DNA from: Planctomycetota bacterium
Lineage (GTDB): Bacteria; Planctomycetota; UBA1135; GCA-002686595
Direction of reading: 5' to 3'
Assembly (NCBI GenBank): GCA_028823345.1
Contig: JAPKBR010000003.1
Span: 1-64,000, forward strand
Length of the DNA stretch: 64,000 nt
In this document: positions 18,562 to 28,384 of the stretch, one piece after another
Layout: every line of letters starts with the position of its first letter
Position numbering within the stretch: position 1 is the stretch's first letter
Notes under the pieces: model-generated
Databases searched by the model: none
Told to the model about the DNA's origin: nothing
What the model saw: the letters and a program-made list of their open reading frames with translations, nothing else
Program-made: the position numbers and the translations under genes

Positions 18562-19050
18562 ATGAGCAAGAAGCAAATCACCCTGACCCTAGCGTCGTTC
18601 TTTGATTCGGAGCACTCTTCCAAACTCAAGAGTTCACGGGAGGACCAGCGCCGCATCGCCTCGGCCTTCTTGGCGGTTTGCTACGACGAGATCGGCAAGG
18701 CGCCCCATGAGCTTGATGGCCAAGACATGCACGCGGCCCTCGGACACAGCATGCCCGCGCGCCTCAAGCGCAAGGATCCCGTGGCGGACGATGTGCCCCC
18801 CTTGCTGCATGCTTTGGTGGATCACTTGGCCGAAGAACACGTGCTCTCCCATGCCTTTGAAATCCGCGCGGCCATCGAGTCCACCCGGGCTGAGTTTCTC
18901 GAGACCGTAAAAACCGGCAGCAACCCCCACCATCACGGGGGACCCAAGCAGGAAACCGTGGTTCACAAGACAGCGAAAACCGGTCGCAACGATCCTTGCT
19001 TCTGCGGCAGCGGCAAGAAATTCAAAAAGTGCTGCGGCAAGAATGCGTAA
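18562..19050 (+). CDS. SEC-C motif protein
   Basis: The 162-residue protein ends in a textbook SEC-C zinc motif, GRNDPCFCGSGKKFKKCCG (C-x-C-x8-C-C), as found at the end of SecA and in many small accessory proteins. The N-terminal 110 residues are helical with no domain I can name. A histidine pair in NPHHHGG precedes the motif. It is likely cytoplasmic and zinc-binding; a link to SecA or ribosomes is only by analogy. The next gene is 33 bases downstream on the same strand. Confidence 0.82.
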   Translation: MSKKQITLTLASFFDSEHSSKLKSSREDQRRIASAFLAVCYDEIGKAPHELDGQDMHAALGHSMPARLKRKDPVADDVPPLLHALVDHLAEEHVLSHAFEIRAAIESTRAEFLETVKTGSNPHHHGGPKQETVVHKTAKTGRNDPCFCGSGKKFKKCCGKNA

Positions 19051-19083
19051 ACCCCATTCAGGATCCAAACCGAGATCCTACCC

Positions 19084-19737
19084 ATGACCAACCAAATCTG
19101 CTCCAACTGTGGCGCTGCGGCATCGCACGCAAGGCGAGCCACTTGCGAATTCTGCGGCCACGAGATGCCACGACAGGAGAGTCCTACTACTGAATACGAC
19201 AGCCTGTCCGACCGCATTCAACGGGAGCTGCCCCTGGTGCGCGAAGCACCAGAATTCGCAGCCCTGCAACAACGTGTGCCCCCTACCCCACCGTCCTTTT
19301 CCGCCTTTAGGGCAATCGCAGGCATAGGTACGGCCATGAGCATCTTTGTTGGCCTGGTGTTTCTAGCCGTCGCAGCCGGCTTCACATACATCCTCCCCGG
19401 AGCCATGAAACTCATTGGACTCGCCCCCTTGCTTGGGGTGGTCATGGTCGGGATCTTCATCCGAACCGCATCGAAGGCCACGAGCACCGTGAGTGGCTAC
19501 CAGACAGCGCCCCTCGAACGGCGGGTCGTGGGAGTCCTCGATGAACGCACCGAACTCCAAGGCGGTGGCAATTCAATGGCAAGGACCTCCTATTACATTA
19601 CCTTCCTCGACGAAGAGGGTCGCCGGGAAGAGCTACCAGTTGTAGGCAAGACTGCAGGCGAAGTGACCAGTGGCGATGTGGGCGTTGTTTTTGTACGCGG
19701 TGGCTTCGCCCTCGACTTTCAGCGAGTGACTGTCTGA
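19084..19737 (+). CDS. Zinc-ribbon membrane protein of unknown function
   Basis: The 217-residue product begins with a zinc ribbon (CSNC, eleven residues, CEFC), then a linker, two hydrophobic segments (about residues 78-105 and 112-130) and a C-terminal beta-rich domain with SYYITFLDEEGRREELPV. The tail resembles small DUF2500-like or OB-like domains that follow membrane hairpins; I cannot assign it firmly. It probably sits in the cytoplasmic membrane with the ribbon inside. Confidence 0.7.
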   Translation: MTNQICSNCGAAASHARRATCEFCGHEMPRQESPTTEYDSLSDRIQRELPLVREAPEFAALQQRVPPTPPSFSAFRAIAGIGTAMSIFVGLVFLAVAAGFTYILPGAMKLIGLAPLLGVVMVGIFIRTASKATSTVSGYQTAPLERRVVGVLDERTELQGGGNSMARTSYYITFLDEEGRREELPVVGKTAGEVTSGDVGVVFVRGGFALDFQRVTV

Positions 19738-19869
19738 TTCAGGCGATGCTTCCTATTGCCTTTGAATGATTGAAATGAGCACGCAACCTTTTCCCAAGAC
19801 TCAGCCAAGCGCACCTCTTGATTGAACACCCGCAGCACCCTGGTCATTCACCCAACTCTTTCCCTTCTC

Positions 19870-20361
19870 ATGCTTCTCATCATCACTGCCAGCAACGGCA
19901 AAAACCTCGACCTGGCACAGCACCTCGCATCCCTAGCGGCTCCTACCATCGAGCGCACCCAACTCCTTGACCTGACAGAGCTCGACTTGCCGCTCTACAC
20001 GCCCCAAGCCCAAGCAGAGGGCATGCCCCCGGCCCTGGGGCCGCTCGCCAAGCTCTTCCTCGAAGCCAACGCGTTCTTGATCTGCGCCCCCGAATACAAC
20101 GGCTCCATCCCCCCCAGCTTGACCAATGCCATCGCCTGGTTGTCGGTGGGCTGCGACGACTTCCGCGAAGTGTTCAACACCAAACAAGCGGCCATCGCGA
20201 CCCACTCAGGGGGCGGAGGTTCGAAACTCCTCGTCGCCCTAAGGCTCATGCTCAGCCACCTGGGCTGCAATGTCATCGGTCGAGAACTCCTGACCACTTC
20301 CAACCGCCCCCTCAACGACGCCAGCGCCCTGGCAATCCTGGAGCAGTTAGCGGGGGCCTAG
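19870..20361 (+). CDS. NADPH-dependent FMN reductase family protein
   Basis: The 163-residue flavodoxin-fold protein shows LLIITASNGKNLDLA at the phosphate-binding loop and the hallmark CAPEYNGSIPPSLTNAI, followed by THSGGGGSKLLVALR. These are typical of the NADPH-dependent FMN/azo/chromate reductase family. I use the ATG at 19870; the longer TTG-started frame adds residues that do not resemble the family. It is convergent with the radical SAM gene. Confidence 0.88.
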   Translation: MLLIITASNGKNLDLAQHLASLAAPTIERTQLLDLTELDLPLYTPQAQAEGMPPALGPLAKLFLEANAFLICAPEYNGSIPPSLTNAIAWLSVGCDDFREVFNTKQAAIATHSGGGGSKLLVALRLMLSHLGCNVIGRELLTTSNRPLNDASALAILEQLAGA

Positions 20362-20408
20362 GGCCAGGTCCCAATGTTTCCCACTGGGCATAGCACTCCG
20401 CGCAGACC

Positions 20409-22052
20409 TCAACTCTTCGTCGTATCGGTCATCGCCTTCGTCGCGGCGGAACGCTTGTTCCCCGCGGTCCCTGTCTTGTGTCCCGGGTCCACCCAGGAAC
20501 GGGGCAGGTCATCGGGACGCAGGATCTTGCGGCGCAGCTTGTTGTAGGCACCAAAGACTTTGCTTTCGAACTGGCCATGCACGAAACTGCCGTCCGCAAG
20601 GCGATTTTCTGCGCGTTGCTCCCAGAACCCGCGCCGGCGTCCGCGAGCCAGGCCCCAGTTCAGGGTCGCATAGTGCTGATACATCATGCGCGCTTCGGTG
20701 ACACTGGGAGGAATGTTGCCGGGCCAGGTTTCTTCTAGGTGGTATTCGCCAATGGATCCCCACTCTGGAATCGTCGTGGGGCCTTCATAGCCCAGCTCAA
20801 TCGCCTGATCCCACATGACCGTGCCGGGTATCGGGCGGAACGGCCAGACATTCGGGCGCGCATGGGGCGCAGCCATGTGCAAGCGGCGGCACTGGTCGAT
20901 GGTCGCCATCATGGACGCTTCGCTCTCGCCAGGGAAGCCAATGATGTAAGTGATCGAGCCCTGAATACCACGGCGATCCATCTTGACGGCGGCTTCGATG
21001 TTGTCGTCCCCGTGGATAGGCTTGCCGATGTCCTTCATCATGGCATCGGTGCCGGTTTCAGCGCCGATTTCCGCCACATACATGCCGGACTCTGCCATCA
21101 AGTCGAGGGTCTCTTCTGAGTAACTCAGAATGGAATGGGTTTCGATAAAAGCATTCCAACCGATCTTGATGTTGCGATCGATCAGCCCCTTGGCAAAGGC
21201 GTTGGTGCGCTTTTCCTGGACGCCAAAGTTCGCGTCGTGGAACCGAATCGAATCAAAGCCCCAGCGCTCATAAATGTTCTGGATGTCATCGAGCATGCGC
21301 TCTGCCGGAACAGCTTTCCAGCGGCGGTCGGTGACCAAGGGCGAGCAGCAGAAGGTGCAGGGCTCGGGACAGCCGTAACTGCCAAAGTAAGTGATGCCAA
21401 AGTAGGGCTTGCCGTAGCCAATCCAAGGGGGCGTGGGCAGGCGCAGCACATCCCGGGCGCTGTCCGCGCGGGCCTGATGCTGGCGATAGGGCTCGATGTC
21501 CAACAGGTGCCAGGGCATTTGCGCGATCTGGTCCCAACCCACCACGGGACGCGGGGGGGTCTTGATCACTTGACCGTCGCGCAGGATCGAAAGTCCCGCC
21601 ACGTTATCGAGGGGCTCCCCCGCATCGATGGCGTGCACCACATCCCGGAAAGTCAATTCTCCCTGGGACATGATCACCGCTTCGTACAAGCCCGTTTCCA
21701 ACTGCAAGTCCGGGCGCACGCTGGCAAACCAACCACCGATCACCGCGGGCAGACTTGGGTAACGGGCCTTGAGTTTGTTCATGGCCAGCCAACCGTCATT
21801 GACCATGTACCCAAGGATCCCCGTGGTGGCCACCAACATGGCACCCTCACTGGCATCGATGAATGCATTGTGACCATCCTCACCGGCGTAAAGAGAACCA
21901 TCGATGATCACCACCTCGTAGCCATCCTGATCGGGAAAGGCCGCGATGGTCAGCATCTCCAGGGGCAACATGTCCTTGCTGGACTCGAGGCCGAGGCTTT
22001 CGTCCACCTGCTTGGGCTGGTAGAGGACAATCTTCTTTTTGCGTTGGATCAT
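20409..22052 (-). CDS. B12-binding-domain radical SAM enzyme
   Basis: The 547-residue protein has an N-terminal B12-binding-like domain (about residues 25-160, with AVIGGWFASVRPD) followed by a radical SAM core with the cluster motif GCPEPCTFC (C-x3-C-x2-C) near residue 228. RFHDANFGVQ, GAETGTD and YIIGFPGESEASM follow in the order seen in the BchE/HpnJ-type family. The canonical D-x-H-x-x-G cobalamin-ligand motif is not obvious, so cobalamin may bind base-off without that histidine. Such enzymes methylate or cyclise unactivated carbons in pigment, hopanoid or natural-product pathways; the substrate is unknown. Start at ATG 22052. A BtuCD-type importer encoded near 53 kb could supply cobalamin. 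Confidence 0.85.
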   Translation of the reverse strand: MIQRKKKIVLYQPKQVDESLGLESSKDMLPLEMLTIAAFPDQDGYEVVIIDGSLYAGEDGHNAFIDASEGAMLVATTGILGYMVNDGWLAMNKLKARYPSLPAVIGGWFASVRPDLQLETGLYEAVIMSQGELTFRDVVHAIDAGEPLDNVAGLSILRDGQVIKTPPRPVVGWDQIAQMPWHLLDIEPYRQHQARADSARDVLRLPTPPWIGYGKPYFGITYFGSYGCPEPCTFCCSPLVTDRRWKAVPAERMLDDIQNIYERWGFDSIRFHDANFGVQEKRTNAFAKGLIDRNIKIGWNAFIETHSILSYSEETLDLMAESGMYVAEIGAETGTDAMMKDIGKPIHGDDNIEAAVKMDRRGIQGSITYIIGFPGESEASMMATIDQCRRLHMAAPHARPNVWPFRPIPGTVMWDQAIELGYEGPTTIPEWGSIGEYHLEETWPGNIPPSVTEARMMYQHYATLNWGLARGRRRGFWEQRAENRLADGSFVHGQFESKVFGAYNKLRRKILRPDDLPRSWVDPGHKTGTAGNKRSAATKAMTDTTKS

Positions 22053-22209
22053 GATGAAGGCCTGGGAGAGGTCCAGAGGCAGGGGAAAACCCGATGGGGA
22101 AAGGCCTGCCGTCCGTAGGACCTTTCGGAAGTCTACCCGCGATTGCTTGAATCTGTAGCGCCTGGTGCCCCAAGAGAGGGGTCGGAGGCCAGCATGCCAC
22201 CCACACAAG

Positions 22210-22232
22210 GCCCCAGGACCAGCCCCTGGGGC
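22210..22232 (-). terminator. Hairpin downstream of pdxA, terminator-like
   Basis: GCCCCAGG at 22210-22217 and CCTGGGGC at 22225-22232 form an 8-bp stem with a 7-base loop, 35 bases past the pdxA stop. There is no clear U-tract on the minus strand. Confidence 0.35.
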
Positions 22233-22266
22233 TCCCTAGCGGTTCCGAATCTCCGCCCCGAGTACC

Positions 22267-23274
22267 TCACCCTCCTTGGGTCGGACAACCCAAGCGGGAT
22301 TGTGCCAAGAGGGGTCGGCCGCCCTCGGGCCGGTCGCACCAATCCGCTGCGGTTCCAATCGCCGCCAGAAGGTTGCTGGCGTCCGCGACGCCCTTGCCTG
22401 CGATGTCGAAGGCTGTGCCATGCACCGGGGAGAGGCGCAAGAACGAGAGGCCCGCGATCCAGGTCACCCCCGTTCCATGGGAAAGCAGCTTGAGCGGAAT
22501 GAACGCCTGGTCGTGGTAAAGGGCCAAGACCCCATCGTAGTCACCCTCGGAGGCTTCAAGGAAAACCGTATCCGGAGAGCGGGGTCCGAGCACATCGATG
22601 CCCGCAGCCCGGGCACGTTGCACCCCTGGCTCGAGGATCTCCTGTTCTTCCCTGCCCAAGATTCCCCCTTCCCCGGCGTGGGGATTGAGGCCCGCGAGAG
22701 CAATGCGGGGGTGCTCGATCCCGATCCCACGCAAGGCTTCGTCGAACAACTCAAGATGTTGCACAACGCGCTTGGTGGTGATGCTCGCAATGGCTTCGCT
22801 CAAGGGCAGGTGGCGCGTCAAGAGCATCACCCGCAGTTTCCCAGAAAGACCAATCATCTCATAGCGCGAGGTCTCGTCCAAGCGCGCCAGTAATTCGGTC
22901 TGACCTTCGATCTTTTCGCCAGCGAGGTGCAGCGCTTCCTTACACGCGGGAGCAGTGACCAGGGCAGCCACTTGGTGAGCGCGGGCCAAACGGACTCCTT
23001 CGCGCAGGGCGGCTAAAGCTGCGGCGCCGCAGGACTCTTGCGCCTCCCCCATGGTCCAGGAATCAGGCCCAGGGGTTTCCAACCAGCGGTGTCCGGGGCG
23101 GTCATCCACGCCCGAGTTCGGCAAAGCAGCGGGGCGCAAAGCCGCAGGTCCGATCACCAACAAACGGACGCGCCGTGCGAGGGCATTGTCTTGCAACGCC
23201 TCCAGCACAATTTCCGGCCCAATGCCCGCGGGGTCTCCCACGGTCAGGGCAATCAAGGGAAGAGCGTCGCTCAT
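22267..23274 (-). CDS. pdxA: 4-hydroxythreonine-4-phosphate dehydrogenase
   Basis: PdxA oxidises 4-phosphohydroxy-L-threonine in pyridoxal 5-phosphate synthesis by the DXP-dependent route. The 335-residue protein has TVGDPAGIGPEI at the N-terminus, metal-binding histidines in LLTRHLPLSEA, GLNPHAGEGG and YHDQAFIPLK, and the C-terminal VHGTAFDIAGKG, all standard for the family. The ATG at 23274 is chosen over the GTG at 23283. It lies alone between the radical SAM gene and a divergent hydrolase gene. Confidence 0.95.
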   Translation of the reverse strand: MSDALPLIALTVGDPAGIGPEIVLEALQDNALARRVRLLVIGPAALRPAALPNSGVDDRPGHRWLETPGPDSWTMGEAQESCGAAALAALREGVRLARAHQVAALVTAPACKEALHLAGEKIEGQTELLARLDETSRYEMIGLSGKLRVMLLTRHLPLSEAIASITTKRVVQHLELFDEALRGIGIEHPRIALAGLNPHAGEGGILGREEQEILEPGVQRARAAGIDVLGPRSPDTVFLEASEGDYDGVLALYHDQAFIPLKLLSHGTGVTWIAGLSFLRLSPVHGTAFDIAGKGVADASNLLAAIGTAADWCDRPEGGRPLLAQSRLGCPTQGG

Positions 23275-23502
23275 CGGGTCCACCCCCTCAGGTTTTCCAT
23301 GTTAGCCATAGGCGCATATTGTAGAACTCAGCCCAGTGGGGTATGGGGCCCAGCAGGCGCCTTCCCCCCTGGAAGTCTCTCAAGGGGCTTTGTGCAACCG
23401 AAGAGGCGGCATAGGAAGACCGGGTTGTAGGCAGACCAGGGGAAGCGACCTAAAAGCAATCCCAGTCCCCATGGAAAAAAAAGAGAGTAGAGTCATCATC
23501 CT

Positions 23503-24945
23503 ATGATTCCCTTCTTCGCCACCTGCGTTGCACTTGCCTTCACCTTCCAGGCACCTCTCCATTCCCCGACGATGCCAACCTATTTAAAGGGCGAGGTTCA
23601 GGTCCAGGGTCGGACCTACCCCTACCTGCTCCTCCCACCATTGGAAATCGTTGAGGGCAAGACCTACCCCCTCGTGCTCTTCCTACACGGGATCGGGGAA
23701 CGGGGGACGGACAATGAAATTCAAAAGGCACACTTCCCTGCGCGAATGGCCCAGCCGGAATTAGCGCGACGGTATGGCGCCTTCGTGCTGGCCCCCCAAT
23801 GCCCAGAGGATGACTCATGGGCCAATCTGAACAGCTTGTCTTCCGCCCAGTTCGTCCAAGACACCGAACCCACCCAGGCCATGAAAGGCGCACTTGCCAG
23901 CCTGGCGAAAGTCATCCGCAAGCACCCGATCGACCTGAATCGCATGGCCCTCACAGGCTTATCCATGGGCGGTGCAGGCGCTTGGGACTTGGCCCTGCGA
24001 CGGCCGGACGTATTCACCGCGGTCGCGCCCATCTGTGGCGGCGGAGACCAGCGGACAGCGCACCGACTGGCGGGTCTGCCAGTGCTGGTTTGGCACGGAA
24101 CCGCTGACGAGCGAGTCCCTGTGGCTCGTTCCCAGGCAATGGTCAAGGCATTGCGCGCATTGGACATCCCTGTTCAATTCACTGAGCTTCCTGGGGTGGG
24201 ACACAACTCTTGGGATCGGGCCTATGGTCCCGAAGGATGCCTAGAAGAACTCTTTGCTGCTCGACGAAACCCCGCCCAGATCCAAGCGGCTACGGCTGAG
24301 CTGCTGGCCAAAGTGCTGCAAGCCGATGAAAAGATCGCCTTCCTGGGGGACTCCATCACCCAGGCCGGAAACAATGACGGCGGGTTCGTGGACCTGATCC
24401 GCAAAAGCCTCTCCAAAGTTCGTCCCGATGTACAAATCATCCCCGCGGGCATCAGTGGGCACAAGGTGCCCGACCTTCTCAAGCGTTTCGAAGCGGACGT
24501 GATGGACAAGCAAGCGACCCTTGTGTTCATCTACATCGGGATCAACGATGTATGGCACTCGACAAGTGGCGCCGGCACACCCCCCGAGGATTTCGAGAAC
24601 GGCCTACGGGAACTGATCGGGCGACTCCAAGATGCGGGAATCACCGTGGTCCTCACGACCCCCGGCATAATTGGAGAGAAGGCCCACGGTTCAAACGGCC
24701 TCGACACCATGCTGGATCAGTTCTCCGACCTATCCCGTCGCGTGGCCCGAGAGAAAGGCGCAACCCTCTGCGACCTCAGCAAAGCATTCCGCCAGCACCT
24801 CCGGCTCTTCAATCCAAAGAACCAAGAGCATTCCATCCTGACCCGCGACGGCGTCCACCTAAACCCCGATGGAGATCGGTTTCTCGCCATCCAAGCAGCG
24901 CGCGCCCTTCGCAGGGCAGTACTCGCGCGAAATAAGGACACCTAA
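23503..24945 (+). CDS. Secreted esterase (alpha/beta hydrolase) fused to an SGNH/GDSL hydrolase
   Basis: The 480-residue protein has a short signal peptide (residues 1-18). Residues about 28-255 are an alpha/beta hydrolase of the polyhydroxybutyrate-depolymerase/phospholipase type: LVLFLHGIGERG (oxyanion region), nucleophile in TGLSMGGAGAW, acid region GTADERVPV and histidine in GVGHNSW. Residues about 275-475 are an SGNH hydrolase: FLGDSIT (Ser), IPAGISGHK (Gly), IGINDVW (Asn) and DGVHLNPDG (Asp-His). Both triads look complete. Two esterases on one chain suggest attack on acetylated polysaccharide or a polyester with two types of ester, outside the cytoplasm; the substrate is inference. Confidence 0.87.
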   Translation: MIPFFATCVALAFTFQAPLHSPTMPTYLKGEVQVQGRTYPYLLLPPLEIVEGKTYPLVLFLHGIGERGTDNEIQKAHFPARMAQPELARRYGAFVLAPQCPEDDSWANLNSLSSAQFVQDTEPTQAMKGALASLAKVIRKHPIDLNRMALTGLSMGGAGAWDLALRRPDVFTAVAPICGGGDQRTAHRLAGLPVLVWHGTADERVPVARSQAMVKALRALDIPVQFTELPGVGHNSWDRAYGPEGCLEELFAARRNPAQIQAATAELLAKVLQADEKIAFLGDSITQAGNNDGGFVDLIRKSLSKVRPDVQIIPAGISGHKVPDLLKRFEADVMDKQATLVFIYIGINDVWHSTSGAGTPPEDFENGLRELIGRLQDAGITVVLTTPGIIGEKAHGSNGLDTMLDQFSDLSRRVAREKGATLCDLSKAFRQHLRLFNPKNQEHSILTRDGVHLNPDGDRFLAIQAARALRRAVLARNKDT

Positions 24946-24953
24946 GGTGGCAG

Positions 24954-24971
24954 AAGCCCTCTGGAGGGCTT
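24954..24971 (+). terminator. Short hairpin after the esterase fusion gene
   Basis: AAGCCCT (24954-24960) and AGGGCTT (24965-24971) form a 7-bp stem with a CTGG loop nine bases past the stop. No U-tract follows, so termination is uncertain. Confidence 0.4.
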
Positions 24972-25026
24972 AGACTCCAGGTCTGTTTCAGTAAATCGTG
25001 GCACGCACAGAAGATGAGGAATCCTA

Positions 25027-25443
25027 ATGAAGAAAGGTAATCAGGTAGTCTTAGCAGTCAGTTCGATACTCGCATTGCTCCTTTCAATTCCGTTGGATTG
25101 GTTCTCGATCAACGGTCACATGGGCAATGGAATGAGCGCTTCTTTGACATTTCTCGTCAAGTTGCCGATCTGGTTGGTGGTGGTATTGGGAGCAATTGGC
25201 GTATTGCTTAGCTTGCTGAACTCCCTAGGTTTGGCTTCCATCCCTAAGTTTGCGTGCCTCGGCTTTCTCCTGGTCGCTACGCTCTACGTTTCCATCGCCT
25301 TGGTGGTGCTACCATCACAGGGTGGAGTAAGTTTGGAGGTCGGACCTTTCATTGCATTTTCTGGACTCGTACTCGGGTATTGCCACGTTAAGTCAGGTTC
25401 CTGCAATAGCGCACAGCAGTCTTCTCCCGATGAAGCGTCTTGA
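25027..25443 (+). CDS. Small four-helix membrane protein, unknown
   Basis: The 138-residue product is mostly hydrophobic with about four membrane segments (residues 6-27, 42-68, 77-98 and 105-122). A good ribosome site, GAGGAATCC, precedes the ATG. Base use is visibly less GC-rich than in neighbouring genes. I do not recognise the family. It opens the 25-28.5 kb segment that looks acquired. Confidence 0.65.
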   Translation: MKKGNQVVLAVSSILALLLSIPLDWFSINGHMGNGMSASLTFLVKLPIWLVVVLGAIGVLLSLLNSLGLASIPKFACLGFLLVATLYVSIALVVLPSQGGVSLEVGPFIAFSGLVLGYCHVKSGSCNSAQQSSPDEAS

Positions 25444-25516
25444 GACGTAGGCGTGCACTCCACCAAGGCATCAACGGGCCCGTGCCTAGCGCGTAGCTCA
25501 TCGTCTGCAGGCCACC

Positions 25517-26770
25517 ATGAATATTGCACATCAGCGTCTATCGGCGGGGACCATCCATGTTGCCAATTCGGCGGACGTGGGCGCGTCCCCCTACCCGGAT
25601 TCATTGACCGTGGTCATGTCCTCCGACGAGGCGCAATTAGCTGCTGAAGAGATCACTTCTTGGCGGGGGTATGCGCAGACACCGTTAGTGGCCCTCGGCG
25701 GGCTCGCCAAGACCCTCGGCATCGCGGAACTGCACTACAAGGATGAAGGTGGACGCTTCGGCTTGGGCAGTTTCAAAGCACTCGGTGGTGCTTATGCGGT
25801 CGGTCGCGCATTGGCCAAATTCGTAAGCGCTGAAACCAATTCCGAGGTGTCAGCTGCAGATCTACTCAGCGGCGCTTATGCCGAGGTCACCCAGCGCTTC
25901 ACTGTCACTTGTGCCACGGACGGCAACCACGGGCGTTCCGTCGCATGGGGCGCACAGCGGTTTGGTTGCGGCTGCGTTGTTTATGTACACCAAACGGTGA
26001 GTCAGGGACGCATCAGTGCAATCGCTAGCTACGGCGCGCACGTCATTGTTCATCCTGGCCACTACGACGATACAGTGCGCCGCGCGGCTGAGGACGCACA
26101 AGCGTCCGGCTGGACGGTCGTGTCGGATACCTCATGGGACGGCTATCTCCAGATCCCCCGCGACGTTATGCATGGCTACTGCCTGATGTGTAGCGAAGCG
26201 TTGGCGCAGTTGCCTCAAGCGCCTACACATGTGGTGGTGCCAGGCGGCGTGGGTGGCGTGGCCGCCGCGGTCTGTGCTTCCCTCTGGTGGCATTACGGCG
26301 CCGACCGTCCAAAGCTGATCGTCGCAGAGCCCAGTAACGCTGCCTGCTTAATGGAAAGTGCCGCGGCTGGCTTGCGTACCGGCCTGGCGGGTGACATCGA
26401 AACCGTGATGGCCGGACTCTCATGCGGTGAGCCATCCCAGCTGGCTTGGGAAATATTGCGGCTAGGGGTACGCGATTTTATGGTGGTAGACGATGCCATG
26501 GCGGTAGCTGCTATGGGTACGCTTGCCTTCCCCCATGCTGGCGACACAGCTATCGTTGCAGGCGAATCGGCAGCTTGTGTCATCGCGGCACTAGAACGGG
26601 CCAGTGGCACTCCAAGTCTTGCTACGAAGTTAGCGCTCGACGGTACTTCACGGGTTTTGGTCTTCGGAACTGAAGGAGCTACCGACCCAGCGCTTTACAC
26701 CAAGCTGGTTGGCACTTCACCTGAGAGTGTCCGCGCGGGAACCGCCCAGGCGGACGGCACTGCTCGGTGA
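25517..26770 (+). CDS. Diaminopropionate ammonia-lyase-like PLP enzyme
   Basis: The 417-residue protein matches diaminopropionate ammonia-lyase (DpaL), which converts 2,3-diaminopropionate to pyruvate and ammonia. Visible signatures are YKDEGGRFGLGSFKALGG (PLP lysine in SFK), TCATDGNHGRSVAWGAQ, HPGHYDDTVRRAAEDA, SDTSWDGY and VVPGGVGGVAAAV (phosphate loop). Codon third positions are less GC-biased than in surrounding genes, in keeping with transfer. The C-terminus after LVFGTEGATDP is a short low-complexity tail. The start is the ATG at 25517; later in-frame ATGs are possible. No transporter or regulator gene sits beside it. Confidence 0.88.
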   Translation: MNIAHQRLSAGTIHVANSADVGASPYPDSLTVVMSSDEAQLAAEEITSWRGYAQTPLVALGGLAKTLGIAELHYKDEGGRFGLGSFKALGGAYAVGRALAKFVSAETNSEVSAADLLSGAYAEVTQRFTVTCATDGNHGRSVAWGAQRFGCGCVVYVHQTVSQGRISAIASYGAHVIVHPGHYDDTVRRAAEDAQASGWTVVSDTSWDGYLQIPRDVMHGYCLMCSEALAQLPQAPTHVVVPGGVGGVAAAVCASLWWHYGADRPKLIVAEPSNAACLMESAAAGLRTGLAGDIETVMAGLSCGEPSQLAWEILRLGVRDFMVVDDAMAVAAMGTLAFPHAGDTAIVAGESAACVIAALERASGTPSLATKLALDGTSRVLVFGTEGATDPALYTKLVGTSPESVRAGTAQADGTAR

Positions 26771-27082
26771 GGATCGGACTCCGGGCGTGTGGATCGAATC
26801 GGAAACGCGGGGACGCTGAGGTCGGTGATGGACAAGCGAATTCGGTCTCGGAGAAGTGGCCGCCATCGGAGGACTGCGGGCCTTGAAATGGGCAACCTGC
26901 AGCCCGCAAGTAGCCGGAGCAAGCAAGTGCAGGCGCCGAGAGACTGGGAGAAGGGTGCAGGGGCTGGCGGACGCCCTTTGGGCGGCTTATACTCGAAAGC
27001 GTCAACTCGTATACCGGATAGCAGCCCTCGATACCGTGGGAACGGTGCCCGAGACCCTGGCAAGTCCAGAAGGTAATGAGTC
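26771..27082. other. Gene-free stretch between dpaL-like and DUF2130 genes
   Basis: I see no convincing coding frame or RNA gene. A -10-like TATACT lies at 26988-26993 and an AAGGT precedes the DUF2130 start, so a promoter for that gene may be here; no good -35 element is visible. Confidence 0.4.
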
Positions 27083-28384
27083 ATGCACGAGATCAACTGC
27101 CCGCACTGCAAGAAAGCATTCGAGATGAACGAAGCCGGCTACGCGGACATCCTGAAGCAGGTTCGCGACGACGAGTTCCAGAAGGATTTGCATGAGCGAC
27201 TTGAGATGGCCGAGAAGGACAAGCTGAATGCCATCGAGCTCGCTACGACCAAGGTCACCAGCGATTCGCAGGCTGCTGCCGCAGCCCAGAACGCCGAGAT
27301 CCAGAGTCTCAATGCCAAGCTCGAAGCCGCTGCCGAGCTAGCCGGTGCGACGCTCGCGAACCAACTGCAGGCCGCCGCCGCTACGAAGGATATGGAGATC
27401 CAAGACCTAAAGGCCAAACTCGGTGCGAGCGAGGTCGCCCAGAAGCTCGCGATCACCGAGGCGATCAATGTGATCGAGAAAGAGCGCGATCAATTGAAGA
27501 GTGGCCTTAAGCTATCACAGCTGGAAAAGGAAAACTCCGAGAAGTCGCTCAAGGACAAGTACGAAACGCAGATCAAGGATCGCGATGACGAAATTGGGCG
27601 CATCAAGGACATGAAGGCTCGCTTGTCGACCAAGATGGTTGGCGAAACTCTCGAACTGCACTGCGAGACCGAGTTCACCCGCATTCGATCGACGGCATTT
27701 CCGAGGGCATACTTCGAGAAGGACAACGATGCGCGGGCTGGCAGCAAGGGCGACTACATCTTCCGTGACGAGGATGAGAATGGAACTGAGATCATCTCGG
27801 TCATGTTCGAAATGAAGAACGAGAGCGATTGCACTGCCACCAAGCGCAAGAACGAGGACTTCCTCAAGGAGCTCGACAAGGATCGCACCCAGAAGAACTG
27901 CGAGTATGCGGTGCTGGTTTCCCTGCTTGAGTCCGACAGTGAGCTCTACAACACCGGAATCGTCGACGTCTCCCACCGCTACCCGAAGATGTACGTCGTG
28001 CGACCGCAGTTTTTCCTGCCTATCATCTCGCTGCTACGGAATGGGGCGCTGAACTCGCTCAAGTACAAGACAGAGCTAGCGCGTGTGAAGACGCAAAGCA
28101 TGGACATCGAGAATTTCGAAGACAACCTCGACACGTTCAAAGCCGCATTCGGGAAAAACTACGAACGCTCCTCCAGGAAATTCCAAACCGCGATCGATGA
28201 GATCGACAAGTCGGTCGACCACCTACAGAAGACGAAGGCTGCCCTGCTAAGTACCGAGCGGAACCTTCGACTAGCGAACGACAAGGCGCAGGACGTAACG
28301 ATCAAGAAGCTGACACGGGGTAACCCAACAATGGCGGCCAAGTTCGCCGATCTCAACAATCCGGACCCTTCCGACAGTGACTGA
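27083..28384 (+). CDS. DUF2130 protein: coiled coil plus nuclease-like domain
   Basis: The 433-residue protein starts with a short zinc-binding-like motif (CPHCKKAF), then a long coiled coil rich in alanine, lysine and glutamate (about residues 30-190), then the DUF2130 core: [24 protein letters not shown] and [12 protein letters not shown] followed by E-M-K is compatible with a PD-(D/E)XK-type nuclease active site, as proposed for this family. Family members are scattered among bacteria in accessory regions and have been suspected of roles in DNA metabolism or defence, but none is established here. The gene ends before a strong hairpin. Confidence 0.82.
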   Translation: MHEINCPHCKKAFEMNEAGYADILKQVRDDEFQKDLHERLEMAEKDKLNAIELATTKVTSDSQAAAAAQNAEIQSLNAKLEAAAELAGATLANQLQAAAATKDMEIQDLKAKLGASEVAQKLAITEAINVIEKERDQLKSGLKLSQLEKENSEKSLKDKYETQIKDRDDEIGRIKDMKARLSTKMVGETLELHCETEFTRIRSTAFPRAYFEKDNDARAGSKGDYIFRDEDENGTEIISVMFEMKNESDCTATKRKNEDFLKELDKDRTQKNCEYAVLVSLLESDSELYNTGIVDVSHRYPKMYVVRPQFFLPIISLLRNGALNSLKYKTELARVKTQSMDIENFEDNLDTFKAAFGKNYERSSRKFQTAIDEIDKSVDHLQKTKAALLSTERNLRLANDKAQDVTIKKLTRGNPTMAAKFADLNNPDPSDSD

